Assembly (NCBI RefSeq): GCF_004139715.1
Contig: NZ_CP035544.1
Span: 1,054,001 to 1,118,000 of the forward strand
From: Muriicola soli
GTDB taxonomy: Bacteria; Bacteroidota; Bacteroidia; Flavobacteriales; Flavobacteriaceae
Length of the DNA stretch: 64,000 nt
Direction: 5' to 3'
In this document: one piece after another, positions 54,553-63,568 of the stretch
How the letters are laid out: each line of letters opens with the position of its first letter
How positions within the stretch are numbered: the stretch's first letter is position 1
The notes under the pieces: model-generated
The model's database searches: none
Seen by the model: only the letters and a program-made list of their open reading frames with translations
Told to the model about the DNA's origin: nothing
Translations under genes and position numbers: made by a program

Positions 54553-54872
54553 TGGCTCATCCTGAAGACTTCCCGCTTGTTCTCACTACTGTAGGAAATC
54601 AAAAAAGATTTGAACTGCAACTCCCACAGGGTGTGGCCTATGTTGAATATATCCAGAATGTTCAGGGAATTATTTATCTCACTCATACCGAGGTCCCGAA
54701 GCAACTCGAAGGTAAAGGCGTGGGAAGTGCCCTTTTGAAGAAAGTTTTTGCTCATATAAGGTCGCTCGAGGTAAAACTTGCCCCACTATGCCCCTTTGTC
54801 GCCTCTTATCTCAACAGATATCCTGAAGAGGGCAAAGGTATGCTGGCTCCGGGCTTTTTTATTGGGAATTAA
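54552..54872 (+). CDS. GNAT-related small N-acetyltransferase (YidJ/CG-type)
   Basis: 106 residues from the ATG at 54552, one base inside the murA stop (TGATG). The upstream TTG codon was not used as start. IYLTHTEVPKQLEGKGVGSA near 40-60 and LEVKLAPLCPFVASYLNRYP at the end match the short GCN5-related family (Acetyltransf_CG) with the acetyl-CoA loop EGKGVGSALL. Substrate unknown. Its 3' end overlaps the converging membrane-protein gene by 4 bases. Confidence 0.87.
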   Translation: MAHPEDFPLVLTTVGNQKRFELQLPQGVAYVEYIQNVQGIIYLTHTEVPKQLEGKGVGSALLKKVFAHIRSLEVKLAPLCPFVASYLNRYPEEGKGMLAPGFFIGN

Positions 54873-55276
54873 TCATAGAAGGTAAAGTAGTTCCAAATAA
54901 ATATCGCAGACCAAAGAATGGCTCTTAGCCAATTTAAATTTGCCAATTCCACTAAAGTATTTCGAGAGAATTCGCCGGCTGTAATGGACTTGTGTCTCGG
55001 AACGAAAATGGTGAATGTAAGAAGCCATACCAGAAGCACCAGGACAAAACAAGCAATACTGTAAATTGTTTTTTCACTTTGGAGAAGAGAACCGTATAGC
55101 ATTAACTGGCCCAGCATCAGCGGAATAACGATGATAGATATCCTCGGAGTGTATTTCTTATGCCAGGAAATGAGGCCCTCTTCTGAATAAAAAAGGAAGC
55201 CCGGATACACGATCAGCTGTACCATCCAAATGAGGATCAACAAGCCAAAATCCAATAAAAGTCGAATTGTTTCCAA
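54869..55276 (-). CDS. Four-helix membrane protein of unknown function
   Basis: A 135-residue protein with four hydrophobic helices (LLLDFGLLILIWMVQLIVY, ISIIVIPLMLGQLMLYG, TIYSIACFVLVLLVWLLTF, and LRAILWSAIFIWNYFTF). FVPRHKSI sits in the third loop. I do not recognise a named family. The gene starts 5 bases after the pirin stop, so they are probably one operon. Confidence 0.7.
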   Translation of the reverse strand: METIRLLLDFGLLILIWMVQLIVYPGFLFYSEEGLISWHKKYTPRISIIVIPLMLGQLMLYGSLLQSEKTIYSIACFVLVLLVWLLTFTIFVPRHKSITAGEFSRNTLVELANLNWLRAILWSAIFIWNYFTFYD

Positions 55277-55281
55277 GGGGA

Positions 55282-56283
55282 TTATTTTTCTACAAGGGTT
55301 CCGTCCGGATATTTCGCAAACCTCCCCTTTTCCCTGTCATGAACATTATCCGGATGTGGCCAGGGCCATCCTCCAAACTGGGTTAGCCGGTACTCCTGCA
55401 TGGCCTGTTGAATTTCCTGATCAGTGTTCATTACAAAAGGACCGTATTTGGCGACCGGTTCATCAATAGGTTTACCCTGCAACATTAAAAAATGAGCTGT
55501 TTCCAAACCGTTATTGGTTACTTCCACCTCTTTGGCGTTTAAGCCGATGGCATTATCGGGCTTGATACGCGTACTATCAATTACACAGGAATCTCCTTCG
55601 TAGAAATACAAAGTGCGATTTACCGATTCCGGTATTTCAGGAAATGTAAAACTGGCACCGGGTTGCAGATGCAAGTTCCAGACGGCTACGTGGTTTTCAT
55701 CAATTGCGGCCCATGAATCCGGAGCTGGGGAGGGGGCCTTATTCCCATTATATGTTCCTGCTATAATTCTCAGGGAAACACCGTCCTTCTTAATTTGTGG
55801 GATTTCTTCATTCCACAGCATCCTGAAATGCGGATCTACCATTTTAGCTGCCTTGGGAAGGTTTAACCAGATCTGAAAGAGCTCAAGAGGGTTTTCTTTA
55901 TCTTTTTTAAGCAGAGGAAACATCTCGGAGTGCTGTACCCCCCTGCCTGCGGTCATCCATTGCACGTCGCCCTGGCCAAATCTGCCTGCAGCTCCGAGGG
56001 AATCAGAATGATCACAAAATCCTTTATTTACGATAGTTATCGTTTCAAAACCACGGTGTGGATGATAAGGAAAGCCGGGTACGGTATGACCGTGGTACAT
56101 TCTCCAACCCTGGGCATTGGGTGAAAAATCATTACCCAGGTTTCGTCCTTCCAGAGATGCGGCCGGACCCATATTTTCGTTGCCTTTTGGATAGTGATCG
56201 AGGTGGTATACACAAAATAGAAATGGGTCTTCGGTTTCCCAGGGGAATCCCAGTGGTTTAATATTCCGTATAGAATTGGCCAT
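55282..56283 (-). CDS. Pirin family protein
   Basis: A 333-residue bicupin protein. The N-terminal cupin metal site is in PYHPHRGFETITIVNKG near 75 and GRGVQHSEMFPLL near 115 (H-x-H, H, E). The C-terminal cupin is present (LHLQPGASFTFPEIPESVNR). Pirins bind Fe(II); some act as quercetin dioxygenases, others in regulation or unknown roles. GPFVMNTDQEIQQAMQEYRL is the conserved C-terminal region. Upstream of a small membrane-protein gene. Confidence 0.93.
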   Translation of the reverse strand: MANSIRNIKPLGFPWETEDPFLFCVYHLDHYPKGNENMGPAASLEGRNLGNDFSPNAQGWRMYHGHTVPGFPYHPHRGFETITIVNKGFCDHSDSLGAAGRFGQGDVQWMTAGRGVQHSEMFPLLKKDKENPLELFQIWLNLPKAAKMVDPHFRMLWNEEIPQIKKDGVSLRIIAGTYNGNKAPSPAPDSWAAIDENHVAVWNLHLQPGASFTFPEIPESVNRTLYFYEGDSCVIDSTRIKPDNAIGLNAKEVEVTNNGLETAHFLMLQGKPIDEPVAKYGPFVMNTDQEIQQAMQEYRLTQFGGWPWPHPDNVHDREKGRFAKYPDGTLVEK

Positions 56284-56368
56284 AGAATTAAATTTGAGGA
56301 TAAAAATAAGGATTACCCCGAGTGGACTGTCTTATAGATATGTTAACGGAATCTTTTTGCAGATGAAA

Positions 56369-56812
56369 TTACCCTTTGGCATTATTGATCTCTACCCAGT
56401 TACCCTCAGGGTCTAGAAGATATATTTGGCGAACGCCATCGCCCCTTAGAGATACAGCTCCTTTTGTTCCCTCCCAGTCCCAGAAGGAAATATTTTTTTC
56501 CTTTAAGTAGTCAATAAATTCTTCCAGATTAGGGAGTGAAAGACACAAATGCTCACTTTTTGACCTGATTTTATCAACCTTATCCTTCCTAATGAGGTGT
56601 AATTGTGAGGTTCCGTCTATACTGAACCACCTAAAGCCAGCTGCCTTGGAAGGATGGCGGATGTCTTGTAATCTGAGTACATCAGAATAAAAATCACCGG
56701 TTTTTTGAAGGTCTTCCACGATCATTGAATAATGATCTATATGGAAAGAAAACGATTGGGAATGACCAGATAATGGCAAAGAGAAGAGGGCCAGAAGGAT
56801 CATATATTTCAT
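56369..56812 (-). CDS. Secreted VOC (glyoxalase-like) family protein
   Basis: 147 residues from the ATG at 56810-56812: a signal peptide (MKYMILLALFSLPLSGHSQ), then a vicinal-oxygen-chelate domain: HIDHYSMIVEDLQKTGDFYS, LHLIRKDKVDK, LEEFIDYLKEKNISFWDWEG and IYLLDPEGNWVEINN with metal-type Glu. The longer frame to 56890 overlaps the upstream gene and was rejected because this start gives a clean signal peptide 13 bases after the upstream stop. Its substrate is unknown. Confidence 0.83.
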   Translation of the reverse strand: MKYMILLALFSLPLSGHSQSFSFHIDHYSMIVEDLQKTGDFYSDVLRLQDIRHPSKAAGFRWFSIDGTSQLHLIRKDKVDKIRSKSEHLCLSLPNLEEFIDYLKEKNISFWDWEGTKGAVSLRGDGVRQIYLLDPEGNWVEINNAKG

Positions 56813-56825
56813 AGTACTGGTGTTT

Positions 56826-57809
56826 TTATTTCTTAGGCTCGTAAGATACAAATGCAAACTTTTCGCTGTCCGGGGCCCAGGAAGGTACATTCAGGGTGCC
56901 CTGCCCTCCTATAAAGGTGCACAGGCTTGTAATTTGTTTATTCTGAAGGTTATAGAGACGAAGAGCTACTAGTTTTAAAGGCGGATGTGCCTGGCCCTGA
57001 TCTTCAAGGTATGTAAGGAATACGAGATATTTTCCATCTGGTGAAGGATGCGGGAACCAATTCGAATAGATGTCGTCTGTGAGCTGCACTTTATTCCTGC
57101 CATCTGCATTCATCCGCCAGAGCTCCATAGAACCCGAACGGTATGAATTGTAATAGATAAACCGGCCATCCGGACTGTACTCAGGGCCGTCATCAAGACC
57201 CGCTTCTTCCGTGAGTCGAACCTCTTGTCCGCCCTTGATACCAATGCGATAAATATCAAAGTCACCATTGCGATGCGCAGTATAGACTACAGATTTACCA
57301 TCCGGCGCCCAACCATGCCAATAGGAAGGAGCTTTTTCTGTAATCCTGGTTGGGAGACCCCCTGCAATGGGCAGAGTATAAATTCGGGAGGTCCCGAATC
57401 CACTATTTTCCATTTGATCGTTATTGCTGATGGCAAGTAAGGTTCCGTCAGGAGAGATTCCATGATCATTATTGCATTGTCTGGCCTCACCTGTATCAAT
57501 AAGTTCCTTGGTGTTTAGACCGGGAGTTATTTTAAAAAGCAAACCATCCTGATTGATAATCAAATATGTTCCATCCAGACTCCAGTTAGGAGCTTCAAAA
57601 TGAGCATTTTCTTCCAGGATGAGGTTACGTTCACCGGTGTTGAGATCATACGTTTCAAGTCGTGATATCACAGCATTGGATTGTGTGTGTCCAGCGAAAG
57701 ACAACAGTAAAATAAGAATGTAAAGCGGAAGACTTTTAACATAGTCCGTTCGAGGGGGGTTGAATCCGCTTTTATTTGGCACATCAGCTGTCTGTAAAAT
57801 CGATGTCAT
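56826..57809 (-). CDS. TolB/PD40-type beta-propeller protein, secreted
   Basis: About 327 residues with a hydrophobic export segment ([17 protein letters not shown]) and WD40-like PD40 repeats: [73 protein letters not shown] and [15 protein letters not shown]. These are TolB-like propeller blades, usually for protein or peptide contacts in the periplasm. The start is uncertain: frames run back to 57896 inside the CDGSH gene; I used the ATG at 57807-57809, which still overlaps the upstream gene by 26 bases. Likely in one operon with the upstream Fe-S gene and downstream VOC gene. Confidence 0.8.
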   Translation of the reverse strand: MTSILQTADVPNKSGFNPPRTDYVKSLPLYILILLLSFAGHTQSNAVISRLETYDLNTGERNLILEENAHFEAPNWSLDGTYLIINQDGLLFKITPGLNTKELIDTGEARQCNNDHGISPDGTLLAISNNDQMENSGFGTSRIYTLPIAGGLPTRITEKAPSYWHGWAPDGKSVVYTAHRNGDFDIYRIGIKGGQEVRLTEEAGLDDGPEYSPDGRFIYYNSYRSGSMELWRMNADGRNKVQLTDDIYSNWFPHPSPDGKYLVFLTYLEDQGQAHPPLKLVALRLYNLQNKQITSLCTFIGGQGTLNVPSWAPDSEKFAFVSYEPKK

Positions 57810-58224
57810 TGTGACTACCATCGCAATAGGGTTTGTTATCCGAAGCACCGCAGCGACAAAATGCTGTAGCTCTCTTTTTAGTTTCTTTTGATCCATCTGC
57901 CATGGTAATTTCCAGTTCTCCGTGTACCATCAGTGGTCCACCGGGTGTTACTTCTACTTTCTGACTCATATTCTGATTTTTATTTTTTGTGTTTTCTTTT
58001 TCATTTGTTAACCGATAAGACAGTGCTCCTGATGGACATCCGTCAATTTGCGATTGCAAGGCATCTGAAGATGCATTTTCAGGTGTGATCCATGGCTTCT
58101 CATCAGGCTTGTAAACGGAAGGAAGTTTGTTCACGCAGACTTTGGCGTGAATACATAACGCGGGTTTCCAAATAACAGTAATTTCACCATTGCTGTATTC
58201 CTTGATAATCTGCTTTTCTCCCAT
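57784..58224 (-). CDS. Fer4_19 plus CDGSH iron-sulfur protein
   Basis: A 146-residue two-domain Fe-S protein. The N-terminal part has [20 protein letters not shown] and [13 protein letters not shown], the divergent 4Fe-4S mono-cluster domain (Fer4_19). The C-terminal part has [21 protein letters not shown], the CDGSH-type 2Fe-2S site (C-x-C...C-x3-H) near 125. Proteins with this pairing are small cytoplasmic redox or Fe-S carriers of unknown partner. Flanked by the DUF6435-like gene (4-base gap) and the propeller gene. Confidence 0.9.
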   Translation of the reverse strand: MGEKQIIKEYSNGEITVIWKPALCIHAKVCVNKLPSVYKPDEKPWITPENASSDALQSQIDGCPSGALSYRLTNEKENTKNKNQNMSQKVEVTPGGPLMVHGELEITMADGSKETKKRATAFCRCGASDNKPYCDGSHNDIDFTDS

Positions 58225-58228
58225 CCGA

Positions 58229-58402
58229 TTAATTCTTTTGCATCAACTCATCAATTTTTTTCTGAATCTCTTCAGCTTCTGCGTATTTCGCATCACCTGC
58301 ACTGCGGTTGACCTTAGAAAGGTCAAAAGCCTCTTTCATCACAGCCTTGTACTGCGCCTGTAATTTTTCTACCGGGTCTTTCTTTTTAAACAATCCGAAC
58401 AT
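58229..58402 (-). CDS. Small DUF6435-like protein
   Basis: A 57-residue frame from ATG (58400-58402) to TAA (58229-58231), MFGLFKKKDPVEKLQAQYKA at the start and AEAEEIQKKIDELMQKN at the end: a short, strongly helical, charged protein. The FGLFKKKDP-type start and length resemble DUF6435-like proteins of marine Bacteroidota and gammaproteobacteria. It lies 13 bases after the M20 stop and 4 bases before the CDGSH start, so it is in the operon. Function unknown. It is easily missed because of its size. Confidence 0.72.
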   Translation of the reverse strand: MFGLFKKKDPVEKLQAQYKAVMKEAFDLSKVNRSAGDAKYAEAEEIQKKIDELMQKN

Positions 58403-58415
58403 AGCTTCTTTTTTA

Positions 58416-59843
58416 TTAATTATTTCCTATTGGTGGTGGTCCGTCAGGGATCATGGGTTCATAGACCTCATTGCCCTTGCGTTCTTTGTATTCTGATTTA
58501 ATTTTTTCAACCATCTTTGGATTCTCAAATAGATCTGCCATGGTCATTCCCAAGGCTTTAGCCGCGTGTACCATGCCTTTGTGACCGATGCTCATGCCTC
58601 CGCAGGCCACTACAGCCCAGGAATGCCAGGGTGTATCCTTTGGCGCCACAGTGACACTGAGGTTGATGTTTGGCACATTCCAGCTTACATCGCCCACATC
58701 TGTGGAACCGCCTCCGGGATTTTCTTTGGTTTTCTCTAGTGGTGATATCTCACTGGCCATCCCCACCATCGGTTTTCCTGTTTCTTCCTGAATTCGTCTT
58801 CCAAAGGCCGTTTCTTCATCTGTATAGGAAATAGGGCCTAATAATTCCAGGTTTTTTTGCATCACTTCGCCACCGGCCCGATTCACCAATACTTCGTAGA
58901 TCCCGGAAATAAGCGAAATTTTATAATCGACGTTGGCCAGTATAGCTGCTCCTTCAGCCATTGCCCTTACTCTTTCGTAAACGGGCATCATGCCAATCCT
59001 TTTCGTATCCCTTACCCGTACCCATAGTCGGGAATAATCGGGTACTACATTTACCACCTGACCGCCGTCCTGAATATGATAATGAATCCTCACTGTTGGT
59101 TTTATGTGTTCCCGGTAATAATTTATTCCAGTAGTATATAATTCAAGGGCATCAGAGGCGCTCCTGCCATTCCACGGATCGGCGGAGGCATGTGCAGCTT
59201 GCCCAAAGAATTCAACTTTGAAATCGATAAGGGCTAAAGTACTCTGTACATCGGCCTCAGTTTTTGCACCGGGATGCCAGCTCAGGTTCACATCAACATC
59301 ATCCCATAATCCTTCCTTTACCATCCAGATCTTCCCGAAAAATTTTTCTTCAGCCGGGGTACCAAAAAATTTCACCGTACCCTTGAGTTCACCTTTTTCA
59401 ATTAATTCTTTCACGGCAATGGCGGCTCCAAGGCTGGCGGTTCCAAAGAGGTTATGACCGCAGCCATGACCGGCAGCACCTTCTTCCAAAGGAGATTTTG
59501 TAGGTTGGGCTTTTTGCGAGATCCCCGGTAGTGCGTCAAATTCTCCCAGTACACTAATCACGGGTTTACCGGATCCATAGGTGGCGACAAAGGCTGTGGG
59601 CATTTCCGCGACCCCTCTTTCTACGGTAAAACCGTTGGCTTCGGCGTAATCTGCAAGTATTTTGGAAGAATCGTCCTCCTCAAATGCCGTTTCTGCCTGG
59701 GCCCATATAGAATCACTAATTTGGATGAGTCTGGTCTTGTGTTGTTCAATACTCTCAACTATCGCTTTTTTACTGCCATTGATCTTTTGAGCGTGTAAAG
59801 GAAGGATTAAGGCGAAGATAAAGAGGTAAAAAATGTTTTTCAT
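58416..59843 (-). CDS. M20-family amidohydrolase (AbgB-like), secreted
   Basis: A 475-residue metallohydrolase with a signal peptide (MKNIFYLFIFALILPLHAQ). Metal-site blocks: VLGEFDALPGISQ near 98, GAAGHGCGHNLFG near 125, and PAEEKFFGKIWM near 170. FFGQAAHASADPWNGRSASD near 215 belongs to the lid/dimerisation domain. This is the M20D group including AbgB (p-aminobenzoyl-glutamate hydrolase); exported members probably remove amino-acid N-acyl groups. First gene of the M20-DUF6435-CDGSH-propeller-VOC run. Confidence 0.9.
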   Translation of the reverse strand: MKNIFYLFIFALILPLHAQKINGSKKAIVESIEQHKTRLIQISDSIWAQAETAFEEDDSSKILADYAEANGFTVERGVAEMPTAFVATYGSGKPVISVLGEFDALPGISQKAQPTKSPLEEGAAGHGCGHNLFGTASLGAAIAVKELIEKGELKGTVKFFGTPAEEKFFGKIWMVKEGLWDDVDVNLSWHPGAKTEADVQSTLALIDFKVEFFGQAAHASADPWNGRSASDALELYTTGINYYREHIKPTVRIHYHIQDGGQVVNVVPDYSRLWVRVRDTKRIGMMPVYERVRAMAEGAAILANVDYKISLISGIYEVLVNRAGGEVMQKNLELLGPISYTDEETAFGRRIQEETGKPMVGMASEISPLEKTKENPGGGSTDVGDVSWNVPNINLSVTVAPKDTPWHSWAVVACGGMSIGHKGMVHAAKALGMTMADLFENPKMVEKIKSEYKERKGNEVYEPMIPDGPPPIGNN

Positions 59844-59980
59844 AATCTGAGGGTTTTTGGTGGTGCACTAATTTATGCTGAATAAATCTATAGAGCTTAA
59901 TTGCTCTACTGCGGTCAGATGTGCTTAAATATAGTAAAAAGCAAATAACCAACGACTGTGGGTCTTCTTCAATTTATGGC

Positions 59981-61285
59981 CTAAGAGAGGGCCGACTTAT
60001 AAGTGTCCAGACACCGTTCTCTGGCTTCTTTGTGATCGACCATTTTTGGGACGTAATCGTCTGTGTCCACTTCCGGGACCCATTCTTTGATGTATTTACG
60101 GTCTTTATCAAACTTGTCGATTTGAGTCATGGGATTAAAGATGCGGAAATAGGGTGCGGCGTCAACTCCACTTCCTGCTGCCCATTGCCAATTCCCTACA
60201 TTGCTGCTGAGCTCGTAATCCAAAAGTTTTTCTGCAAAATAAGCTTCTCCCCACCGCCAATCGATCAGGAGGTGTTTGCAGAGGAAACTCGCGACCAGCA
60301 TTCTCACTCTGTTGTGCATGTACCCTGTGGCATTTAACTGCCGCATTCCGGCATCTACAAGGGCGTAACCCGTTTTACCGTTCTTCCATTTCTCAAATTC
60401 ATCTTCGTTGTTTCGCCAGGGGATGCGATCGTATTTCTTTCTAAATGCCTCATTGGTCGTTCTGGGAAAATGCCAGAGGATCTGCATAAAAAATTCCCTC
60501 CAGATAAGCTCATTAAGAAAGGTTTCATTTTTTTCCGCCTTTGCCTTTCTTACCATTTCCCGAACTGAGACTGTACCGAACCTCAGGTGTGGCCCAAGGT
60601 GAGATGTAGCGTCCTTGGCCGGGAAATTTCTGGTTTTCTCGTAGTCTTCAATTAGTGAAGGAGATACATCATAATCAGGAACTTTTATATCTGATTCCTT
60701 AAATCCCATATCCTGAAGTGAGAGAAAAGGCAATTCTTTATTCTGGTAAAAGTTTTTTCCCTGAAGATCATCTTTTCCATCCTGAAGAGGTTTTACTTCC
60801 TTAAAATGTTCCTTCCATGTCTTCATGAAAGGCGTATACACTACATAGGGGTCACCATCGTCTTTGACTACTTCATCTTTTTCAAAAATCACCTGATCCT
60901 TAAACGTATGAAAATCAATATCGACAGACTTTAGGTAGTCATTAATTTTTCCATCGCGTTCTGTAGCGTACGGTTCGTAATCCCGATTGCAATAGACTCC
61001 TTTTAAATCAAAATCTTTATTTAGTTTTTTAAAGACATCCAGTGGCTCATCGTGATAAAATGCAATGGAAGACCCAAAGTTGTTTTGCAAGCGATCTCTG
61101 AGGCTATTCAATCTGTCGTGGATAAAATTTAAGCGAGCGTCATCTTCAGGCAATTCCCCAAGTATCTGAGGATCAAAGATAAAAACTGGGAGCACAGGGA
61201 AGTCGCCCTTCAGGGCATGAATTAAACCCGTATTATCTTCCAATCTTAGATCTCTTCTAAACCAAAATACCGCTACTTCTGCCAT
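59981..61285 (-). CDS. Cryptochrome/deoxyribodipyrimidine photolyase
   Basis: A 434-residue flavoprotein. The N-terminal photolyase domain is VAVFWFRRDLRLEDNTGL and VFIFDPQIL. The C-terminal FAD domain has GPHLRFGTVSVREMVRK near 235, FLNELIWREFFMQILWHFP, and TGYALVDAGMRQLNATGYMH near 325, then VGNWQWAAGSGVDAAPYFRI and FNPMTQ. The layout is class I CPD photolyase-like, repairing UV lesions with blue light; a cryptochrome function cannot be excluded. It is last in the operon after SDR and SRPBCC genes, each 0-1 bases apart. Confidence 0.9.
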   Translation of the reverse strand: MAEVAVFWFRRDLRLEDNTGLIHALKGDFPVLPVFIFDPQILGELPEDDARLNFIHDRLNSLRDRLQNNFGSSIAFYHDEPLDVFKKLNKDFDLKGVYCNRDYEPYATERDGKINDYLKSVDIDFHTFKDQVIFEKDEVVKDDGDPYVVYTPFMKTWKEHFKEVKPLQDGKDDLQGKNFYQNKELPFLSLQDMGFKESDIKVPDYDVSPSLIEDYEKTRNFPAKDATSHLGPHLRFGTVSVREMVRKAKAEKNETFLNELIWREFFMQILWHFPRTTNEAFRKKYDRIPWRNNEDEFEKWKNGKTGYALVDAGMRQLNATGYMHNRVRMLVASFLCKHLLIDWRWGEAYFAEKLLDYELSSNVGNWQWAAGSGVDAAPYFRIFNPMTQIDKFDKDRKYIKEWVPEVDTDDYVPKMVDHKEARERCLDTYKSALS

Positions 61286-61981
61286 TTATGAAATATTAAG
61301 GGACGACATTCCACCGTCTACGCCCAAAATTTGCCCTGTCATCCAGCTGCTGTCCTCTTTTAGCAAGAATGCGGCCATACGAGCGATATCTTCGGCTGTA
61401 CCCACTCGTTTAAGCGGATGTCTGTCGGCCATCATTTCTTTTTTTCTGTCGTTACTGAGTAACCTTGACGCTAAAGGAGTATCAACCAAAGAAGGAGCGA
61501 TGACGTTCACTCTTACTTTGGGCGTATTTTCAGCAGCCAAAGCTTTTGCAAACCCCTCTATTGCACCTTTTGCAGCAGCTACACTTGTGTGGAACGGCAT
61601 GCCCATCCCTACAGCTACTGTACTGAAGAAAACCATAGATGATCCCTCCGACATTTTAGGCATAATTTGTTTTACGACTTTGACTAGACTGAAGAAATTG
61701 ATCTCCATATCTTCTCTGAAAGTATCCAGCCCCATCATTTTCAGGGGTTTTAGATTAATACTTCCGGGACAATATACAAAACCGCCGAGCGATTCCGGTA
61801 AAGCCGAAAGGTCGAGTTCGTCCTTAGTTACATCAAAGGAGATATGTGTTACGTTCAGTGATGACAATTCATCAGCAGTTCTTGAAGCGACAAATACCGT
61901 ATGGGTATCCTGTAATAGTTTTACCAGTTCAAGGCCTATGCCCTGAGATCCTCCGATAAGGAGTATGTTTTTATTTTTCAT
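61286..61981 (-). CDS. Short-chain dehydrogenase/reductase
   Basis: A 231-residue classical SDR: NILLIGGSQGIGLELVKLL (NAD(P) loop G-x3-G-x-G), with FVYCPGSINLKPL and SSMVFFSTVAVGMG. The Tyr-x-x-x-Lys active site is not obvious: the corresponding stretch reads HTSVAAAKGAIEGFAKAL with Ser/Val where Tyr is expected, though the Lys is kept, so activity may be altered. VNVIAPSLVDTPLASRL and the C-terminal GQILGVDGGMSSL are conserved. Co-transcribed with the photolyase, a pairing common in flavobacterial light-responsive clusters. Confidence 0.85.
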   Translation of the reverse strand: MKNKNILLIGGSQGIGLELVKLLQDTHTVFVASRTADELSSLNVTHISFDVTKDELDLSALPESLGGFVYCPGSINLKPLKMMGLDTFREDMEINFFSLVKVVKQIMPKMSEGSSMVFFSTVAVGMGMPFHTSVAAAKGAIEGFAKALAAENTPKVRVNVIAPSLVDTPLASRLLSNDRKKEMMADRHPLKRVGTAEDIARMAAFLLKEDSSWMTGQILGVDGGMSSLNIS

Positions 61982-61982
61982 A

Positions 61983-62474
61983 TTATATCTGTTCTATTTT
62001 AAATGTTCTTTTGGAATCGGGTAAACTTCCGAATCTGGAAGAGAGTTGTTCTTCGCGATATGAAAAGATGGAAATCAGTTGTTTTTTTACCAGCAGGGGA
62101 TGAGCCATCTTTCCGAGGATACCCAGTGGGAGCTTGTAATCAATGATATCCTCCATTTCGACTCCTCCGGGTACTTCATTGATAAAGTGTTTGTGATGCC
62201 ACAGCGCATAGGGGCCAAATCGTTGTTCATCGACGAAATAAGAACCTTTATTTACGTGAGTGATTTCTGTTACCCACCGGGTGGAAAAACCCGGAAAGGG
62301 ACTTACTTTATATTGGATGATCTGACCGGCAAACATGGGTCTGTCAGCTCCGGACAATATATTAAAACCCATTTCAGGAGGGGTAATGACACTCAGGTTG
62401 GCTGGATTGGAAAGAAAGTCCCAGGCTAGTTGTCTTGAGATGGGAAACGACTGTTTAGCCGATAATCTATACAT
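61983..62474 (-). CDS. SRPBCC family (ligand-binding) protein
   Basis: A 163-residue helix-grip protein: YRLSAKQSFPISRQLAWDFL, SNPANLSVITPPEMGFNIL, ISPFPGFSTRWVTEI-type core, and EVPGGVEMEDIIDYKLPLG then LLVKKQLISIFSYREEQLSSR. Similar SRPBCC genes sit with photolyase and SDR genes in light-regulated carotenoid or repair clusters. It is the first gene of the operon. Ligand unknown. Confidence 0.85.
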   Translation of the reverse strand: MYRLSAKQSFPISRQLAWDFLSNPANLSVITPPEMGFNILSGADRPMFAGQIIQYKVSPFPGFSTRWVTEITHVNKGSYFVDEQRFGPYALWHHKHFINEVPGGVEMEDIIDYKLPLGILGKMAHPLLVKKQLISIFSYREEQLSSRFGSLPDSKRTFKIEQI

Positions 62475-62492
62475 ACCTTTTTAACATTTCAT

Positions 62493-62541
62493 CAAAAATA
62501 TGATCATTATTGTTTAATAAAAAATAATAATTGTTAAACAA
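62493..62541 (-). promoter_or_regulatory. Putative promoter and MerR-like palindrome of the photolyase operon
   Basis: CAAAAATA at 62493-62500 reads TATTTTTG (-7 box) on the minus strand. Just upstream of it, TTGTTTAA (62510-62517) and TTAAACAA (62534-62541) form an inverted repeat with 16 bases between; TTGTTAAACAA (62531-62541) is also a palindrome by itself. No exact -33 TTG was found at standard spacing, as is usual for activator-dependent promoters. Operator role is inferred. Confidence 0.45.
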
Positions 62542-62677
62542 ATAGTAAAGTTAAGTCCAATTAATTCAATTTATTAAGTATTTTTCAGCATGAGAAACAA
62601 CCGTCTTTTAAGGTAAGTTTACAGACCTTTATATCCTATTTATCCGTAAATTTGAAAGAACCAAAACCTTTTAAAAA

Positions 62678-63520
62678 ATGAAAAGATTAATCTATGTATT
62701 CTTGGCCATATTGGTGAGCATACCTGCGATGGCACAAATTCAATCACCCCAGCCCAGTCCGGCTGCAAAAATCATGCAACGGGTAGGACTAACCGACGTA
62801 ACAGTGGAATATTCACGACCTTCCATGCGGGGAAGAACCATATTTGGTGATTTAGTTCCTTTTGATAAATTATGGAGAACAGGAGCCAATGCAAGAACTA
62901 CCATAACTTTCGATACCGATATAATAGTAGGGGACGGATCACTTAAGGCCGGATCTTATGCCATCTTTACGAAACCCAGTGCAACTTCTTGGGACGTATA
63001 CTTTTACACCGAAACAGGAGGCGGCGGAACGCCTCAGGAGTGGGACGAAAGCAAGATTGCTGCCCAGATCAAAGTGAATACTTTACCTATTGAAATGCCA
63101 ATAGAAACATTTACAATTTCCTTTGACGATTTACACAGCAGCGGCGCAACCCTTGGGATGATGTGGGAGAACACTTACATTGGAATACCTTTCACGGTGC
63201 CTTCCAAAGAGATGACCATGAAAAGTATTGAATCTGTAATGGCGGGTCCTTCAGGTAATGATTATTTTGCCGCCGCTACTTTCTACTACGATCAGGGAAT
63301 GGACCTGAACAAAGCAAAAGAATGGATAGATAAAGCCGTGGCTATGAATAGTAATGCGTTCTGGATCATGAGGACTCAATCGCTTATTTATGCAAAAATG
63401 GGAGACAAGAAAGGAGCTATAGAGGCTGCTAAAAATTCCCTGGCTGCTGCCAAGGCTGCAAAAAATGCCGACTATGTAAAGCTTAACGAAGATTCCTTAA
63501 AAGAATGGGGAGCCATGTAG
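62678..63520 (+). CDS. DUF2911 protein, secreted
   Basis: A 280-residue protein with a signal peptide (MKRLIYVFLAILVSIPAMAQ) and the DUF2911 domain: DVTVEYSRPSMRGRTIFGDL, LWRTGANARTTITFDTDIIV and LKAGSYAIFTKPSATSWDVY, ending at about residue 170. The C-terminal ~90 residues look TPR-like (AKEWIDKAVAMN, then QSLIYAKMGDKKGAIEAAKN). Function unknown; common in Bacteroidota. A plus-strand TAAATTTG at 62647-62654 may be its -7 box. Followed by a hairpin terminator. Confidence 0.9.
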   Translation: MKRLIYVFLAILVSIPAMAQIQSPQPSPAAKIMQRVGLTDVTVEYSRPSMRGRTIFGDLVPFDKLWRTGANARTTITFDTDIIVGDGSLKAGSYAIFTKPSATSWDVYFYTETGGGGTPQEWDESKIAAQIKVNTLPIEMPIETFTISFDDLHSSGATLGMMWENTYIGIPFTVPSKEMTMKSIESVMAGPSGNDYFAAATFYYDQGMDLNKAKEWIDKAVAMNSNAFWIMRTQSLIYAKMGDKKGAIEAAKNSLAAAKAAKNADYVKLNEDSLKEWGAM

Positions 63521-63541
63521 GCGACTTGGAAAAATTCTGAT

Positions 63542-63568
63542 AAAAACCCTTGCGATGCAGGGGTTTTT
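63542..63568. terminator. Bidirectional intrinsic terminator
   Basis: A 12-bp stem (AAAAACCCTTGC / GCAGGGGTTTTT, one G-T pair) with a GAT loop, between the DUF2911 gene and the converging symporter gene. It overlaps the last bases of the symporter stop region. Confidence 0.82.
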
